Source: an uncultured Moheibacter sp. (GTDB lineage: Bacteria; Bacteroidota; Bacteroidia; Flavobacteriales; Weeksellaceae). Taken from it: a DNA stretch of 24,514 nucleotides. Where the stretch lies: positions 1 through 24,514 of the forward strand of contig CALLXZ010000005.1 in NCBI GenBank assembly GCA_937875605.1, in the 5' to 3' direction. Positions 6,691 to 13,708 of the stretch are shown here, one piece after another. The notes under the pieces were generated by a model, which made no database searches, was not told the DNA's origin, and worked only from the letters and a program-made list of their open reading frames with translations. The position numbers and the translations under genes were made by a program. Numbering within the stretch: the first letter of the stretch is position 1; every line of letters begins with the position of its first letter.

Positions 6691-8754
6691 ATGCTGATGA
6701 AAAAAACTTTTGTACTGTTATCGTTTCTTTCCATGTGCTTTTTAGCTTTTTGTTTTTGCACGCCGGGAAATTCAAATGACGATGATAAAATTAAAACAAT
6801 CATAAAAAATATACGAAACACCCTGACCTATATGCATTATAGGCCACAAATCATCAACGATAGTTTTTCAGAGGATGTATTCAAAATGTATTTTGAAAAA
6901 ATAGATGGTAACAAACGTTATCTTTTACAATCGGATTATGATTTATTTAAAAAAGATATTCATAACCTCGATGATTATTTTAACAACCAAGATTTAGGAT
7001 TTTTCCACTCAACTATCGATACTCTATTCAAACGTTACGATGAAGCGAGAATTTATTCGGAAGAAATTTTAAAAAAACCATTTGACTTTTCTAAAGATGA
7101 AGATTTTCTAATTGGAGATGATGTAGTTCAATATGCAAAAACCAAAGAGGAAGCCAAGGAGCTTTGGAGAAAATACCTAAAATACAGCACTTTATCAGAA
7201 GTAGTTAGACTACAGGAAGATTCTACCAAAACGAATAAGCCCATCGCGGAATTAGAAAAAGAAGCAAGAGAAACAGTTTCGGATAATATGTCTGATTTTT
7301 TCAGACGTCAGGCGCGTTTAAAGAAAGAGCGTTTTCTGACGCATTACATCAACTCTTTTACGGAAAAATACGATCCGCATACAAGTTATTTTTCACCCGA
7401 TGATAAAGATGACTTTGATGTCAATATTTCCGGACAATTGGAAGGAATCGGTGCAAGACTTCAGGATAAAAAAGGTTATGCCACCATAATGGAATTGGTG
7501 ATAGGCGGACCTGCTTGGAAAGACGGTCAATTGGAAGTAGGCGATCAGATTACACACGTAAAACAAAAAGGAGAAGCTCCTGTAAATATCGTGGGAATGC
7601 TTTTGGACGAAGCCATACGTCACATTCGTGGAAAAAAAGGAACTGAAGTTGTTTTGACTATAAAAAAGAAAGATGGCTCTATTAAGGACATTAAATTAGT
7701 TCGTGATGTAATCGAACAAGATGAAGTTTTTGCCAGAAGTGCTATCATACAAGACAACGGCGATAAATACGGAATCATTTATCTTCCCGAATTTTATACA
7801 AATTTCAATGACCGAAACGGACGTGACCCTTCGGATGATATCACCAAAGAAATCATCGAATTAAAAAAAGAAAACATCAAAGGACTGATTTTCGATCTTC
7901 GTTACAATGGTGGAGGATCTCTGGAGGAAGTAGTGGAAATTGCGGGATTGTTCATTCCGAAAGGACCCATTGTTCAAGTTCGAAGAAGTGATGGACAGAT
8001 GAAAATCCACGAAGATAAAGATCCTGCGATTTTATACGATGGACCTCTTGTCATCATGGTAAATGAACTTTCTGCTTCTGCTTCTGAAATCTTAGCTGCT
8101 GCAATGCAAGACTACGGAAGAGCTGTGATCGTAGGAAGTAATAAGACATTTGGAAAAGGAACCGTTCAGACATTTATTCCGCTTGATCAAAAAACATTTA
8201 ATCCGGACGAATTTGGTTCACTGAAATTAACAATTCAAAAATTTTATCGTGTAAATGGTGGTTCTACCCAATTAAGAGGTGTTACGCCGGACGTTGTCAT
8301 GACCGATTTATTGACTTATTCTGATATAAGCGAGTCAAATTCGCACGACGCTCTGCCTTGGGATCAAATAAAAGCAGTCCAATTTGAACCTTGGAAAAAT
8401 GCATTTGATTTGAATAAGGTAAAATCAAATAGTGCTTCAAGAGTGAAAAATAACAGTCATTTGATGTTGATTGATAAAGCGGCACGTTATTATCAAGATT
8501 TAGATAAAATTGACCGAATTTCTTTGAACGTCGATAAATTCAAAGCAGACCGATTGTTACGTGAACAACAATCCAAAATGTTTGATTCAATTGATGTTTA
8601 TAAATCACGTCTAAAGGTTTCGTCGCCGGCTTTTGAACTCCCAAAATTAAAGAACGATACGATATTACGTGACCGTAGAAAAGAGTGGCATAAAAATCTG
8701 TCGAATGATTTTTATTTGGAAGAATCCGTCAATATTCTGAAAGATATTTCATAA
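6691..8754 (+). CDS. prc: Prc/Tsp-type carboxy-terminal processing protease (S41)
   Basis: Periplasmic serine protease that cleaves proteins from non-polar C-termini; in other bacteria it trims wall hydrolases and penicillin-binding proteins. The start is placed at ATG 6691 (687 residues; ATG 6697 is also possible), because these directly precede a signal peptide with hydrophobic stretch VLLSFLSMCFLAFCFC. The open frame upstream to 6448 runs through surE and is not credible. After the signal come a helical N-terminal domain (about 30-220), a PDZ domain (about 240-340), the S41 core and a C-terminal domain resembling that of the long Prc class. The core has LIFDLRYNGGGSLEE and ELSASASEILAAAMQDYGRA; by alignment to E. 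coli Prc the nucleophile is Ser463 and the base Lys489 in FGKGTVQ. The dyad spacing is one residue longer than in E. coli Prc. Two Cys near the signal end (CFC) leave lipidation possible, without a good lipobox. Confidence 0.92.
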   Translation: MLMKKTFVLLSFLSMCFLAFCFCTPGNSNDDDKIKTIIKNIRNTLTYMHYRPQIINDSFSEDVFKMYFEKIDGNKRYLLQSDYDLFKKDIHNLDDYFNNQDLGFFHSTIDTLFKRYDEARIYSEEILKKPFDFSKDEDFLIGDDVVQYAKTKEEAKELWRKYLKYSTLSEVVRLQEDSTKTNKPIAELEKEARETVSDNMSDFFRRQARLKKERFLTHYINSFTEKYDPHTSYFSPDDKDDFDVNISGQLEGIGARLQDKKGYATIMELVIGGPAWKDGQLEVGDQITHVKQKGEAPVNIVGMLLDEAIRHIRGKKGTEVVLTIKKKDGSIKDIKLVRDVIEQDEVFARSAIIQDNGDKYGIIYLPEFYTNFNDRNGRDPSDDITKEIIELKKENIKGLIFDLRYNGGGSLEEVVEIAGLFIPKGPIVQVRRSDGQMKIHEDKDPAILYDGPLVIMVNELSASASEILAAAMQDYGRAVIVGSNKTFGKGTVQTFIPLDQKTFNPDEFGSLKLTIQKFYRVNGGSTQLRGVTPDVVMTDLLTYSDISESNSHDALPWDQIKAVQFEPWKNAFDLNKVKSNSASRVKNNSHLMLIDKAARYYQDLDKIDRISLNVDKFKADRLLREQQSKMFDSIDVYKSRLKVSSPAFELPKLKNDTILRDRRKEWHKNLSNDFYLEESVNILKDIS

Positions 8755-8760
8755 AAATTA

Positions 8761-9870
8761 ATGGAGCAGCAATCAGGTTCATTTAATAAAAACGCAATCC
8801 GAAAGATTAAAAAGAATCCGCTGGGCATTGCTTCTTTGTTCCTGATTTGTTTCGCTGCTTTTGTGACAATTTTTGCTTATTTCCTTTCGGGAGATAAAGT
8901 GACAGATGCTAACCAGCAAAATGTAATACTGGCCCACAAACCCATGGGCTATACGCAACAAATAATAGAAGTTCCTTTAGAAAATTATTCAAAAAGTAAT
9001 TCTCTGAAGGATTTCTTTTTTGGAAAACAAGTAGAAACGGACCAAATTGCGATCAATTCTTATCAATTCAAATCAGATTCCATTCAGTACATTCCCTATT
9101 TAGGAGACGGACTTACGGGTGAATTATCAAAAATTTCGCTAAAAGAATGGATTGACAAAGGAATTAACCAAGATGAAATCCAGAAAGAATTCGTTTACGA
9201 AAAGAAATTTGTTTTAGGAACTGATTCGTACGGACGTGATTTTTATTCGCGACTGGTTATCGGCACCCGCATTTCATTTTTAATTGGTTTCATAGCTGTT
9301 TTTATTTCATTGGTTGTCGGAATACCTATTGGAGCAATCGGTGGATATTACCGAGGAAAAGTGGACGACATCCTCATGTGGCTCATCAACGTTGTTTGGT
9401 CAATCCCTACTTTATTGCTGGTTATAGCCATAACACTGGCACTTGGAAAAGGTTTCTGGCAAATTTTTGTAGCAGTCGGTCTTACGATGTGGGTCGAAGT
9501 AGCACGTGTGGTCAGAGGACAATTTATCAGTTATCGCGAAAAAGAATTTGTAGAAGCAGCAAAAGCATTGGGATTTAGCGATATGCGTATTATTTTCAAG
9601 GAAATTTTACCCAATATACTGGCGCCGGTTATTGTTATTTCGGCTGCTAATTTTGCAGCTGCAATTTTAGTGGAAAGCGGACTTAGTTTTTTAGGAATCG
9701 GTGCGCAGCCACCTACCCCATCTTGGGGAAATTTGATTAAGGAAAACTATTCACATATTATCATCGGCGAACCACATCTTGCTCTTTTTCCTGGAATAGC
9801 CATTATGCTTTTAGTATTGGCTTTTAATGTTTTTGGAAATGTACTTCGTGACGCATTTGACATAAAATGA
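8761..9870 (+). CDS. ABC transporter permease, OppC/DppC type
   Basis: Inner-membrane permease subunit of a peptide-type ABC importer. The first membrane helix is at about 22-43 (OppC_N-like). A long extracytoplasmic stretch follows (about 45-148), then the signature LGTDSYGRDFYSRLVIGTRISF and five further membrane helices. The cytoplasmic coupling loop EAAKALGFSDMRIIFKEILPN (about 266-285) is the EAA motif, and the end GLSFLGIGAQPPTPSWGNLI is typical of the OppC branch. At 369 residues it is longer than the usual 300 or so, because of the first loop. It begins 6 bases after the protease stop, so the two are likely cotranscribed. No partner permease, ATPase or binding protein is in the window, so the substrate cannot be read from context. 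Confidence 0.92.
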   Translation: MEQQSGSFNKNAIRKIKKNPLGIASLFLICFAAFVTIFAYFLSGDKVTDANQQNVILAHKPMGYTQQIIEVPLENYSKSNSLKDFFFGKQVETDQIAINSYQFKSDSIQYIPYLGDGLTGELSKISLKEWIDKGINQDEIQKEFVYEKKFVLGTDSYGRDFYSRLVIGTRISFLIGFIAVFISLVVGIPIGAIGGYYRGKVDDILMWLINVVWSIPTLLLVIAITLALGKGFWQIFVAVGLTMWVEVARVVRGQFISYREKEFVEAAKALGFSDMRIIFKEILPNILAPVIVISAANFAAAILVESGLSFLGIGAQPPTPSWGNLIKENYSHIIIGEPHLALFPGIAIMLLVLAFNVFGNVLRDAFDIK

Positions 9871-9894
9871 TTTTATTCATTTTAAAATTATTAG

Positions 9895-9902
9895 TATATT
9901 TG
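9895..9902 (+). promoter_or_regulatory. Candidate -7 box (TATATTTG) for the C1q-like protein gene
   Basis: TATATTTG fits TAnnTTTG. A TTTA near 9872 is a poor -33 element at roughly the right distance. Use of this promoter would give a leader of about 180 bases before the ATG at 10093. Confidence 0.45.
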
Positions 9903-10009
9903 GTATGACGATCTTATTTATTTCTATAATTAGAAACTGATAAACTAAACAATTTCTTTAAAATCTGGGTGTAAAACCTTAGATCTACCTTACTAATGCA
10001 TTTTATTAG

Positions 10010-10039
10010 AAAAGGTCACCTTTTCCTCCCCCCAGGGAG
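10010..10039 (+). other. Two adjacent hairpins in the leader of the C1q-like gene
   Basis: AAAAGGT (10010-10016) and ACCTTTT (10018-10024) are perfect complements around a single C. Immediately after, CTCCC (10026-10030) and GGGAG (10035-10039) can pair around CCCA. No T tract follows, so this is not a normal intrinsic terminator. It may be leader RNA structure or an operator-like palindrome. The function is unknown. Confidence 0.45.
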
Positions 10040-10092
10040 ATTGTAATTTAATTTTTTTGAACTCTTCTTTACTAATTTAAAATTACTTTACG

Positions 10093-10824
10093 ATGAAAAA
10101 GTCTAATTTCTTAACATTAATTTTTATTTTTTCGTATTGCTCTTTATTTGCTCAAGTAGGAATTGGAACAGACAATCCTTTAGCTACACTTGACGTAAAC
10201 GGAACTTTAAAAGTTCGTGACATTCCAGTTCGTACATCTATCACAAACGAACAAGCGGTTTTAATGGTTGACAAATCGATTCCGGGAGATTTTATTTTTG
10301 CACAAATCACCAAAGAGGATCTGGCAGCAAGTTTAGGTAACTCCTTTTTTTCCGGATCAGCTTATGGAGCAAGAAAAACGGGAGGATGGAGCCTATTGAA
10401 TTTAGGCATCTCCGGAACCAACTGGTATAAAATCAATCTCACCGGAGTCTCTGATACGTATTTGGGCGATCCAGCCAACTTTGTAAATGGTGTCTTTACG
10501 GCACCTTCTACAGGAATTTATTCCGTCACGTATGAATTTCAGCTACAAGGCGGTATAGATTTATCGGTTTTAGGAAGCAAACAATTAGGATTGATTCGAA
10601 ATGGAAACGAAATTGTCAGTCAGAAAATGTTTGATGCCGTACGAGTATATGCTTTTGGAGTTATAGATATAGCTTCTGTTCCGCTTTCATCCACTACTTT
10701 AACTTCTTTAGTTGAATTGGACGAAGGAGAGACCCTGACTTTTGCAGTGGAAACAGGTGGTGTCAGTCTCAGCTTATTGACTTCAAACAAAGTTTCGCTT
10801 GCCATTCATAAAGTTTCCAATTAA
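10093..10824 (+). CDS. Secreted protein with C1q/TNF-like beta-sandwich C-terminus
   Basis: 243 residues. A signal peptide (hydrophobic about 8-18) ends at LFA, leaving mature QVGIGTDNPLATLDVNGTLKVRD. That is the sequence style of many Bacteroidota secreted and tail-fibre-like proteins of unknown role. The C-terminal half (about 105-243) has the spacing of a C1q/TNF jelly-roll: GGWSLLNLG, a segment FTAPSTGIYSVTYEFQL, then alternating beta-like strands to KVSLAIHKVSN. No enzyme motif, Cys pattern, or type 9 secretion C-terminal domain is apparent. The gene stands alone between a long leader and a strong terminator. It may be a surface or adhesive protein; that is inference from the fold resemblance. 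Confidence 0.75.
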   Translation: MKKSNFLTLIFIFSYCSLFAQVGIGTDNPLATLDVNGTLKVRDIPVRTSITNEQAVLMVDKSIPGDFIFAQITKEDLAASLGNSFFSGSAYGARKTGGWSLLNLGISGTNWYKINLTGVSDTYLGDPANFVNGVFTAPSTGIYSVTYEFQLQGGIDLSVLGSKQLGLIRNGNEIVSQKMFDAVRVYAFGVIDIASVPLSSTTLTSLVELDEGETLTFAVETGGVSLSLLTSNKVSLAIHKVSN

Positions 10825-10838
10825 TTTCCATTTATTAG

Positions 10839-10877
10839 AAAAACCTCTTGATCATATTTGATGTCAAGAGGTTTTTT
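10839..10877. terminator. Bidirectional intrinsic terminator
   Basis: A 13-bp perfect stem, AAAAACCTCTTGA (10839-10851) with TCAAGAGGTTTTT (10864-10876), has a 12-base loop. The T tract on one side and A tract on the other make it work in both directions. It serves the C1q-like gene (plus, stop at 10824) and the Cys-rich gene (minus, stop at 10897). Confidence 0.92.
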
Positions 10878-10896
10878 AATTTTAGAAATAGTTAAT

Positions 10897-11073
10897 TTAC
10901 AAAACACTGACAGAAAAATCAATCAACTCACCATCCTCACAGCTCACCATTATTTCCATCGGATTACAGCAAACTTCACAATCTTCCACATATTTCTGAT
11001 GTGGAACCGATGTGTCAATCAACATCGAAATTTCTTCCCAGCAATGAGGACATGTGAAAAAGTGCTCGTACAT
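10897..11073 (-). CDS. CPXCG-motif cysteine-rich small protein
   Basis: A 58-residue protein read on the minus strand from ATG 11071-11073 to TAA 10897-10899. The sequence begins MYEHFFTCPHCWEEISMLID and continues with a YVEDCEVCCNPMEI segment. Cys8/Cys11 and Cys32/Cys35/Cys36 form two Cys pairs, and the pattern F-x-CPxC then Q-x-YxEDCxVCCxP is that of the small CPXCG family, presumed zinc-binding and of unknown function. The usual Gly after the first CPxC is Trp here. It lies downstream of scoB in the same direction and ends at the bidirectional terminator; it may be the last gene of that transcript or have its own promoter. The plus-strand frame over this region is a shadow. Confidence 0.85.
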   Translation of the reverse strand: MYEHFFTCPHCWEEISMLIDTSVPHQKYVEDCEVCCNPMEIMVSCEDGELIDFSVSVL

Positions 11074-11125
11074 TTTTTTCTATTTTTGAATTAATAAATT
11101 TCTACTTTGTCGAAATAACATAATG

Positions 11126-11157
11126 TTCAAATCAACTCATCCTCAAATTTTCAAATT
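11126..11157. repeat. Third copy of the TTTGAAAAT-type intergenic repeat, downstream of scoB
   Basis: On the plus strand this stretch contains TTCAAATCAACTCAT followed by CTCAAATTTTCAAATT. It shares TTCAAATCAAC-CAT and TTTTCAAATT modules with the repeat at 12204-12235 upstream of the four-helix-bundle gene. It sits 4 bases from the scoB stop codon. Confidence 0.6.
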
Positions 11158-11160
11158 GAA

Positions 11161-11814
11161 TTAAAAAACCATCTCCGGAATTTCGCCATCGATGATTAAA
11201 TCACCTTCGGTTGCAGCTTTGATTTGCTCGACTGAAACGCCCGGCGCTCTTTCCAACAATCGAAATTTTCCATTTTCAATGCTCATTACACATAAATCGG
11301 TCACTACCTTTTTCACACAGTTTACACCTGTCAATGGCAACGTACATTTTTTCAAAATTTTTGATTCTCCGGCTTTGTTGGCATGCATCATCGCAACGAT
11401 AATGTTTTCTGCAGAAGCCACCAAATCCATCGCGCCACCCATTCCTTTCACCATTTTTCCCGGAATTTTCCAATTGGCAATATCGCCATTCTGATCCACT
11501 TCCATCGCCCCCAAAACCGTCAGATCCACATGTTTTCCGCGAATCATTCCGAAACTCATCGCCGAATCAAAAAAAGCAGCACCCGGCATTGTTGTGATGG
11601 TTTGCTTTCCGGCATTGATGATGTCCGCATCTTCTTCCCCCTCAAACGGAAAAGGCCCCATTCCTAAAACTCCGTTTTCACTTTGGAATTCCACTTCAAT
11701 TCCTTCGGGAATGTAATTTGCCACCAGAGTCGGAATTCCGATTCCCAAGTTGACGTAATATTTATCTTTAAGCTCTCTGGCTATACGTTGTGCTATTTGT
11801 TCTTTTGTTAACAT
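11161..11814 (-). CDS. scoB: Succinyl-CoA:3-oxoacid CoA-transferase, subunit B
   Basis: Beta subunit of SCOT, which moves CoA from succinyl-CoA to acetoacetate in ketone-body and branched-chain or aromatic breakdown. The segments NLGIGIPTLVANY and SENGVLGMGPFP are diagnostic; the Glu of SENG (Glu46) is the catalytic residue that forms the enzyme-CoA thioester. Further family landmarks are NAGKQTITTMPGAAFFDSAMSFGMIRGKHVDLTVLGAMEVD and the GKMVKGMGGAMDLV segment. 217 residues is normal for the separate B subunit. The ATG is at 11812-11814. Unusually, it is separated from scoA by an inserted gene and repeats. Confidence 0.96.
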   Translation of the reverse strand: MLTKEQIAQRIARELKDKYYVNLGIGIPTLVANYIPEGIEVEFQSENGVLGMGPFPFEGEEDADIINAGKQTITTMPGAAFFDSAMSFGMIRGKHVDLTVLGAMEVDQNGDIANWKIPGKMVKGMGGAMDLVASAENIIVAMMHANKAGESKILKKCTLPLTGVNCVKKVVTDLCVMSIENGKFRLLERAPGVSVEQIKAATEGDLIIDGEIPEMVF

Positions 11815-11822
11815 TGTTTTTA

Positions 11823-11850
11823 AATTTGAAGATTTGTGAATTTGAAAATT
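11823..11850. repeat. Inverted repeat flanking the four-helix-bundle gene, scoB side
   Basis: These 28 bases match the reverse complement of 12208-12235 at 24 of 28 positions, by my hand alignment; both ends are AATTTGAA and TTTGAAAATT. The copy overlaps the stop codon of the four-helix-bundle gene (11849-11851) and ends 8 bases before the scoB ATG. Confidence 0.75.
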
Positions 11851-12202
11851 ATTTTTTCTTGCTTGATGAAATAATTTTCGAAATAATCAAACTAACTGAT
11901 TTTAATTCATTTATAAATTCTTCTTGTGGATTTGGATAATCTGTTGAAACTGTGCATAATTTCAACCAATAATTTAATTCATCAACTTCTTTAGCTGAAA
12001 TTTTAAATTTATGAATAAAATCCGCTTTACTTTCCGCATTTTGAGCTTCATTCACATTTGCTCCGATTGAAGTGCCACATCTAAAAATTTGAGAAGCCAT
12101 TTCAAAACAATTTGTATTTCTGATTTCTTCAGAGTAATCAATGACTTTCAACGCTAATTCAAAAGTCATGTTTACAATTAGATTTTCTTTATCGCTTCTC
12201 AT
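11849..12202 (-). CDS. Four-helix-bundle protein of the 23S rRNA intervening-sequence (IVS) family
   Basis: 117 residues from ATG 12200-12202 (a TTG at 12208 would add two). The sequence LIVNMTFELALKVIDYSEE, then a Q-I-F-R-x-x-T-S-I-G-A-N-V-N-E-A-Q segment and FIHKFKISAKEVDELNYWLKL, is typical of the family first seen as ORFs in 23S rRNA intervening sequences. It folds as a four-helix bundle that oligomerises, and its function is unknown. Here the gene is not in rRNA but between scoA and scoB on the same strand. It is enclosed by imperfect inverted repeats that abut the scoA stop and nearly touch the scoB start. The inner end of the upstream repeat lies 5 bases before its ATG, so the repeat would contain its translation start region. 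Likely acquired as a cassette. Confidence 0.88.
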   Translation of the reverse strand: MRSDKENLIVNMTFELALKVIDYSEEIRNTNCFEMASQIFRCGTSIGANVNEAQNAESKADFIHKFKISAKEVDELNYWLKLCTVSTDYPNPQEEFINELKSVSLIISKIISSSKKK

Positions 12203-12207
12203 CTTCA

Positions 12208-12235
12208 AATTTTCAAATCAACACATTTTCAAATT
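12208..12235. repeat. Inverted repeat flanking the four-helix-bundle gene, scoA side
   Basis: Partner of 11823-11850, with 24 of 28 positions matching when reverse-complemented. It overlaps the scoA stop codon (12234-12236) by two bases. The inner half repeats the TTTGAAAAT word twice, just ahead of the start codon of the four-helix-bundle gene. Confidence 0.75.
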
Positions 12236-12932
12236 ACCGTTGACGAACGGTTCTCTGCTCAATTCTCTTCTCATACTTTTCTCCCTGAAAAATTCGATTG
12301 ACAAAAATTCCGGGAACATGAATCTGATTCGGATCCAATTCTCCGACCGGAACCAATTCTTCGACTTCCGCGACGGTAATTTTTCCCGCGCCTGCCATCG
12401 GCGCATTAAAATTTCTTGCAGTTCCTTTGAAAATTAAATTTCCGGCTTCGTCACCTTTCCATGCTTTCACAAATGAGTAATCGGCTTTGTAGGCTCGTTC
12501 CAACACATACATTTTTCCGTCAAACTCGCGGGTTTCCTTTCCCTCTGCGACCTCCGTCCCGAATCCTGCCGGAGTCCAAACAGCAGGAAATCCGTGCTGT
12601 GCGGCTCGGCAAAGTTCAGCTAAGGTTCCTTGTGGTGTCAATTCTACTTCCAGTTCACCACTTAACATCTGTCTTTCAAATTCGGCGTTTTCTCCGACAT
12701 AAGAAGCAATCATCTTTTTGATTTGTTTTTGTTGCAATAAAAAACCCAAACCAAAATCATCTACGCCCGCATTATTGGAAATACAGGTAATATTTTTTAC
12801 GTTCAAACGAACCAATTCGGCAATGATATTTTCCGGAATTCCGCAAAGCCCAAATCCGCCTACGATGAACGTCATTCCATCTTTTACGCCTTCCACCGCA
12901 ACTTGAACGTTCTCTACTTTTTTGTTGATCAT
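12234..12932 (-). CDS. scoA: Succinyl-CoA:3-oxoacid CoA-transferase, subunit A
   Basis: Alpha subunit of SCOT. The CoA-binding glycine motif GGFGLCGIP is at about residues 25-33, followed by the long conserved run [31 protein letters not shown], then [14 protein letters not shown] and [31 protein letters not shown] start at ATG 12930-12932 (232 residues, [16 protein letters not shown]), the usual beginning of the family; the open frame to 12965 adds a non-conserved [11 protein letters not shown]. It is first in the sco operon, 81 bases from the divergent O-methyltransferase. The stop codon is embedded in the inverted repeat of the downstream cassette. Confidence 0.95.
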   Translation of the reverse strand: MINKKVENVQVAVEGVKDGMTFIVGGFGLCGIPENIIAELVRLNVKNITCISNNAGVDDFGLGFLLQQKQIKKMIASYVGENAEFERQMLSGELEVELTPQGTLAELCRAAQHGFPAVWTPAGFGTEVAEGKETREFDGKMYVLERAYKADYSFVKAWKGDEAGNLIFKGTARNFNAPMAGAGKITVAEVEELVPVGELDPNQIHVPGIFVNRIFQGEKYEKRIEQRTVRQR

Positions 12933-12985
12933 GTATGTTTGTTTTGATTGCCGATAAAAATACAAAATAATTTTAGCGAAAAATG

Positions 12986-12993
12986 TATTTTTG
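12986..12993 (+). promoter_or_regulatory. Candidate -7 box (TATTTTTG) for the O-methyltransferase
   Basis: Exact TAnnTTTG match, 20 bases before the ATG at 13014, in the short divergent region with scoA. No convincing -33 TTTG is seen at the right spacing. Confidence 0.45.
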
Positions 12994-13013
12994 TAGGAAT
13001 TAAAAGGATTTGA

Positions 13014-13655
13014 ATGGACATTTTATCGGCTGAATTGGAAAAATACCTGGATCGTCACCGAACTTCTGAAATGGATTTACTGAAAAAATTAGAAAAGGAA
13101 ACTTTTCAGAAAACCACACAACCACAGATGCTTTCAGGAGGTTATCAGGGGCGTTTATTAAGTTTAATTTCTAAAATGATCCAACCGAAAACCATTTTGG
13201 AAATCGGAACTTTTACCGGTTATGCGACTTTGTGTCTGGCGGAAGGTTTGCCCAAAGAGGGGAAAATCATCACCATCGACCGAAATGAAGAATTGATGTA
13301 TCTTCCCAAAAAATATTTTGCCGAATCTAAATTCGCGGAGCAAATTGAAACAAAAATCGGAAATGCGTTGGATGTTTTGGATGAATTAGAGGAAAATTTT
13401 GATTTGGTATTCATAGATGCGGATAAATCTAACTATATCAACTATTACGAAAAGGTTTTGGGGAAAATGAATTCGGGTGGAATTATATTGGCGGACAATG
13501 TTTTATGGTATGGAAAAGTGTTGGAAGAACCCAAACCGAACGATAAAGACACTTTAATTTTAAAAGAATTCAACGAATTAGTAGCAGAAGATGTTCGGGT
13601 GGAAACCATTATTTTACCAATCAGAGATGGAATTAGTTTAATTAGAAAAAAATAA
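13014..13655 (+). CDS. SAM-dependent O-methyltransferase (COMT / Methyltransf_3 family)
   Basis: 213-residue cytosolic class I methyltransferase. Motif I is [11 protein letters not shown] (about 62-72), the acidic residue after strand 2 is in IITIDRNEE, and the metal-binding pattern is seen in [11 protein letters not shown] (Asp135, Asp137) and [10 protein letters not shown] (Asp161, Asn162). These match the divalent-cation-dependent catechol/caffeoyl-CoA O-methyltransferase group. The end [10 protein letters not shown] is also typical. The acceptor cannot be told from sequence. The next gene starts 53 bases later in the same direction. Confidence 0.93.
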   Translation: MDILSAELEKYLDRHRTSEMDLLKKLEKETFQKTTQPQMLSGGYQGRLLSLISKMIQPKTILEIGTFTGYATLCLAEGLPKEGKIITIDRNEELMYLPKKYFAESKFAEQIETKIGNALDVLDELEENFDLVFIDADKSNYINYYEKVLGKMNSGGIILADNVLWYGKVLEEPKPNDKDTLILKEFNELVAEDVRVETIILPIRDGISLIRKK

Positions 13656-13708
13656 CTTCGAATTTACTCCGTTACCAAATCGAGTTATTAAAAGCATAGA
13701 ATAAAAAA

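Noticed and set aside
10858..11094. 78-codon open frame on the plus strand
   Set aside because: It starts inside the bidirectional terminator and lies opposite the CPXCG-family gene on the minus strand, which has a conserved Cys pattern; the plus-strand product has no recognisable features.
11849..12202. Ribosomal protein or true 23S rRNA intervening sequence
   Set aside because: Older names call this family S23 ribosomal protein, but there is no rRNA around it; it lies between two protein genes.
12933..12965. Extended scoA start
   Set aside because: The extra [11 protein letters not shown] is not conserved and runs into the divergent promoter region; the ATG at 12932 gives the usual length.
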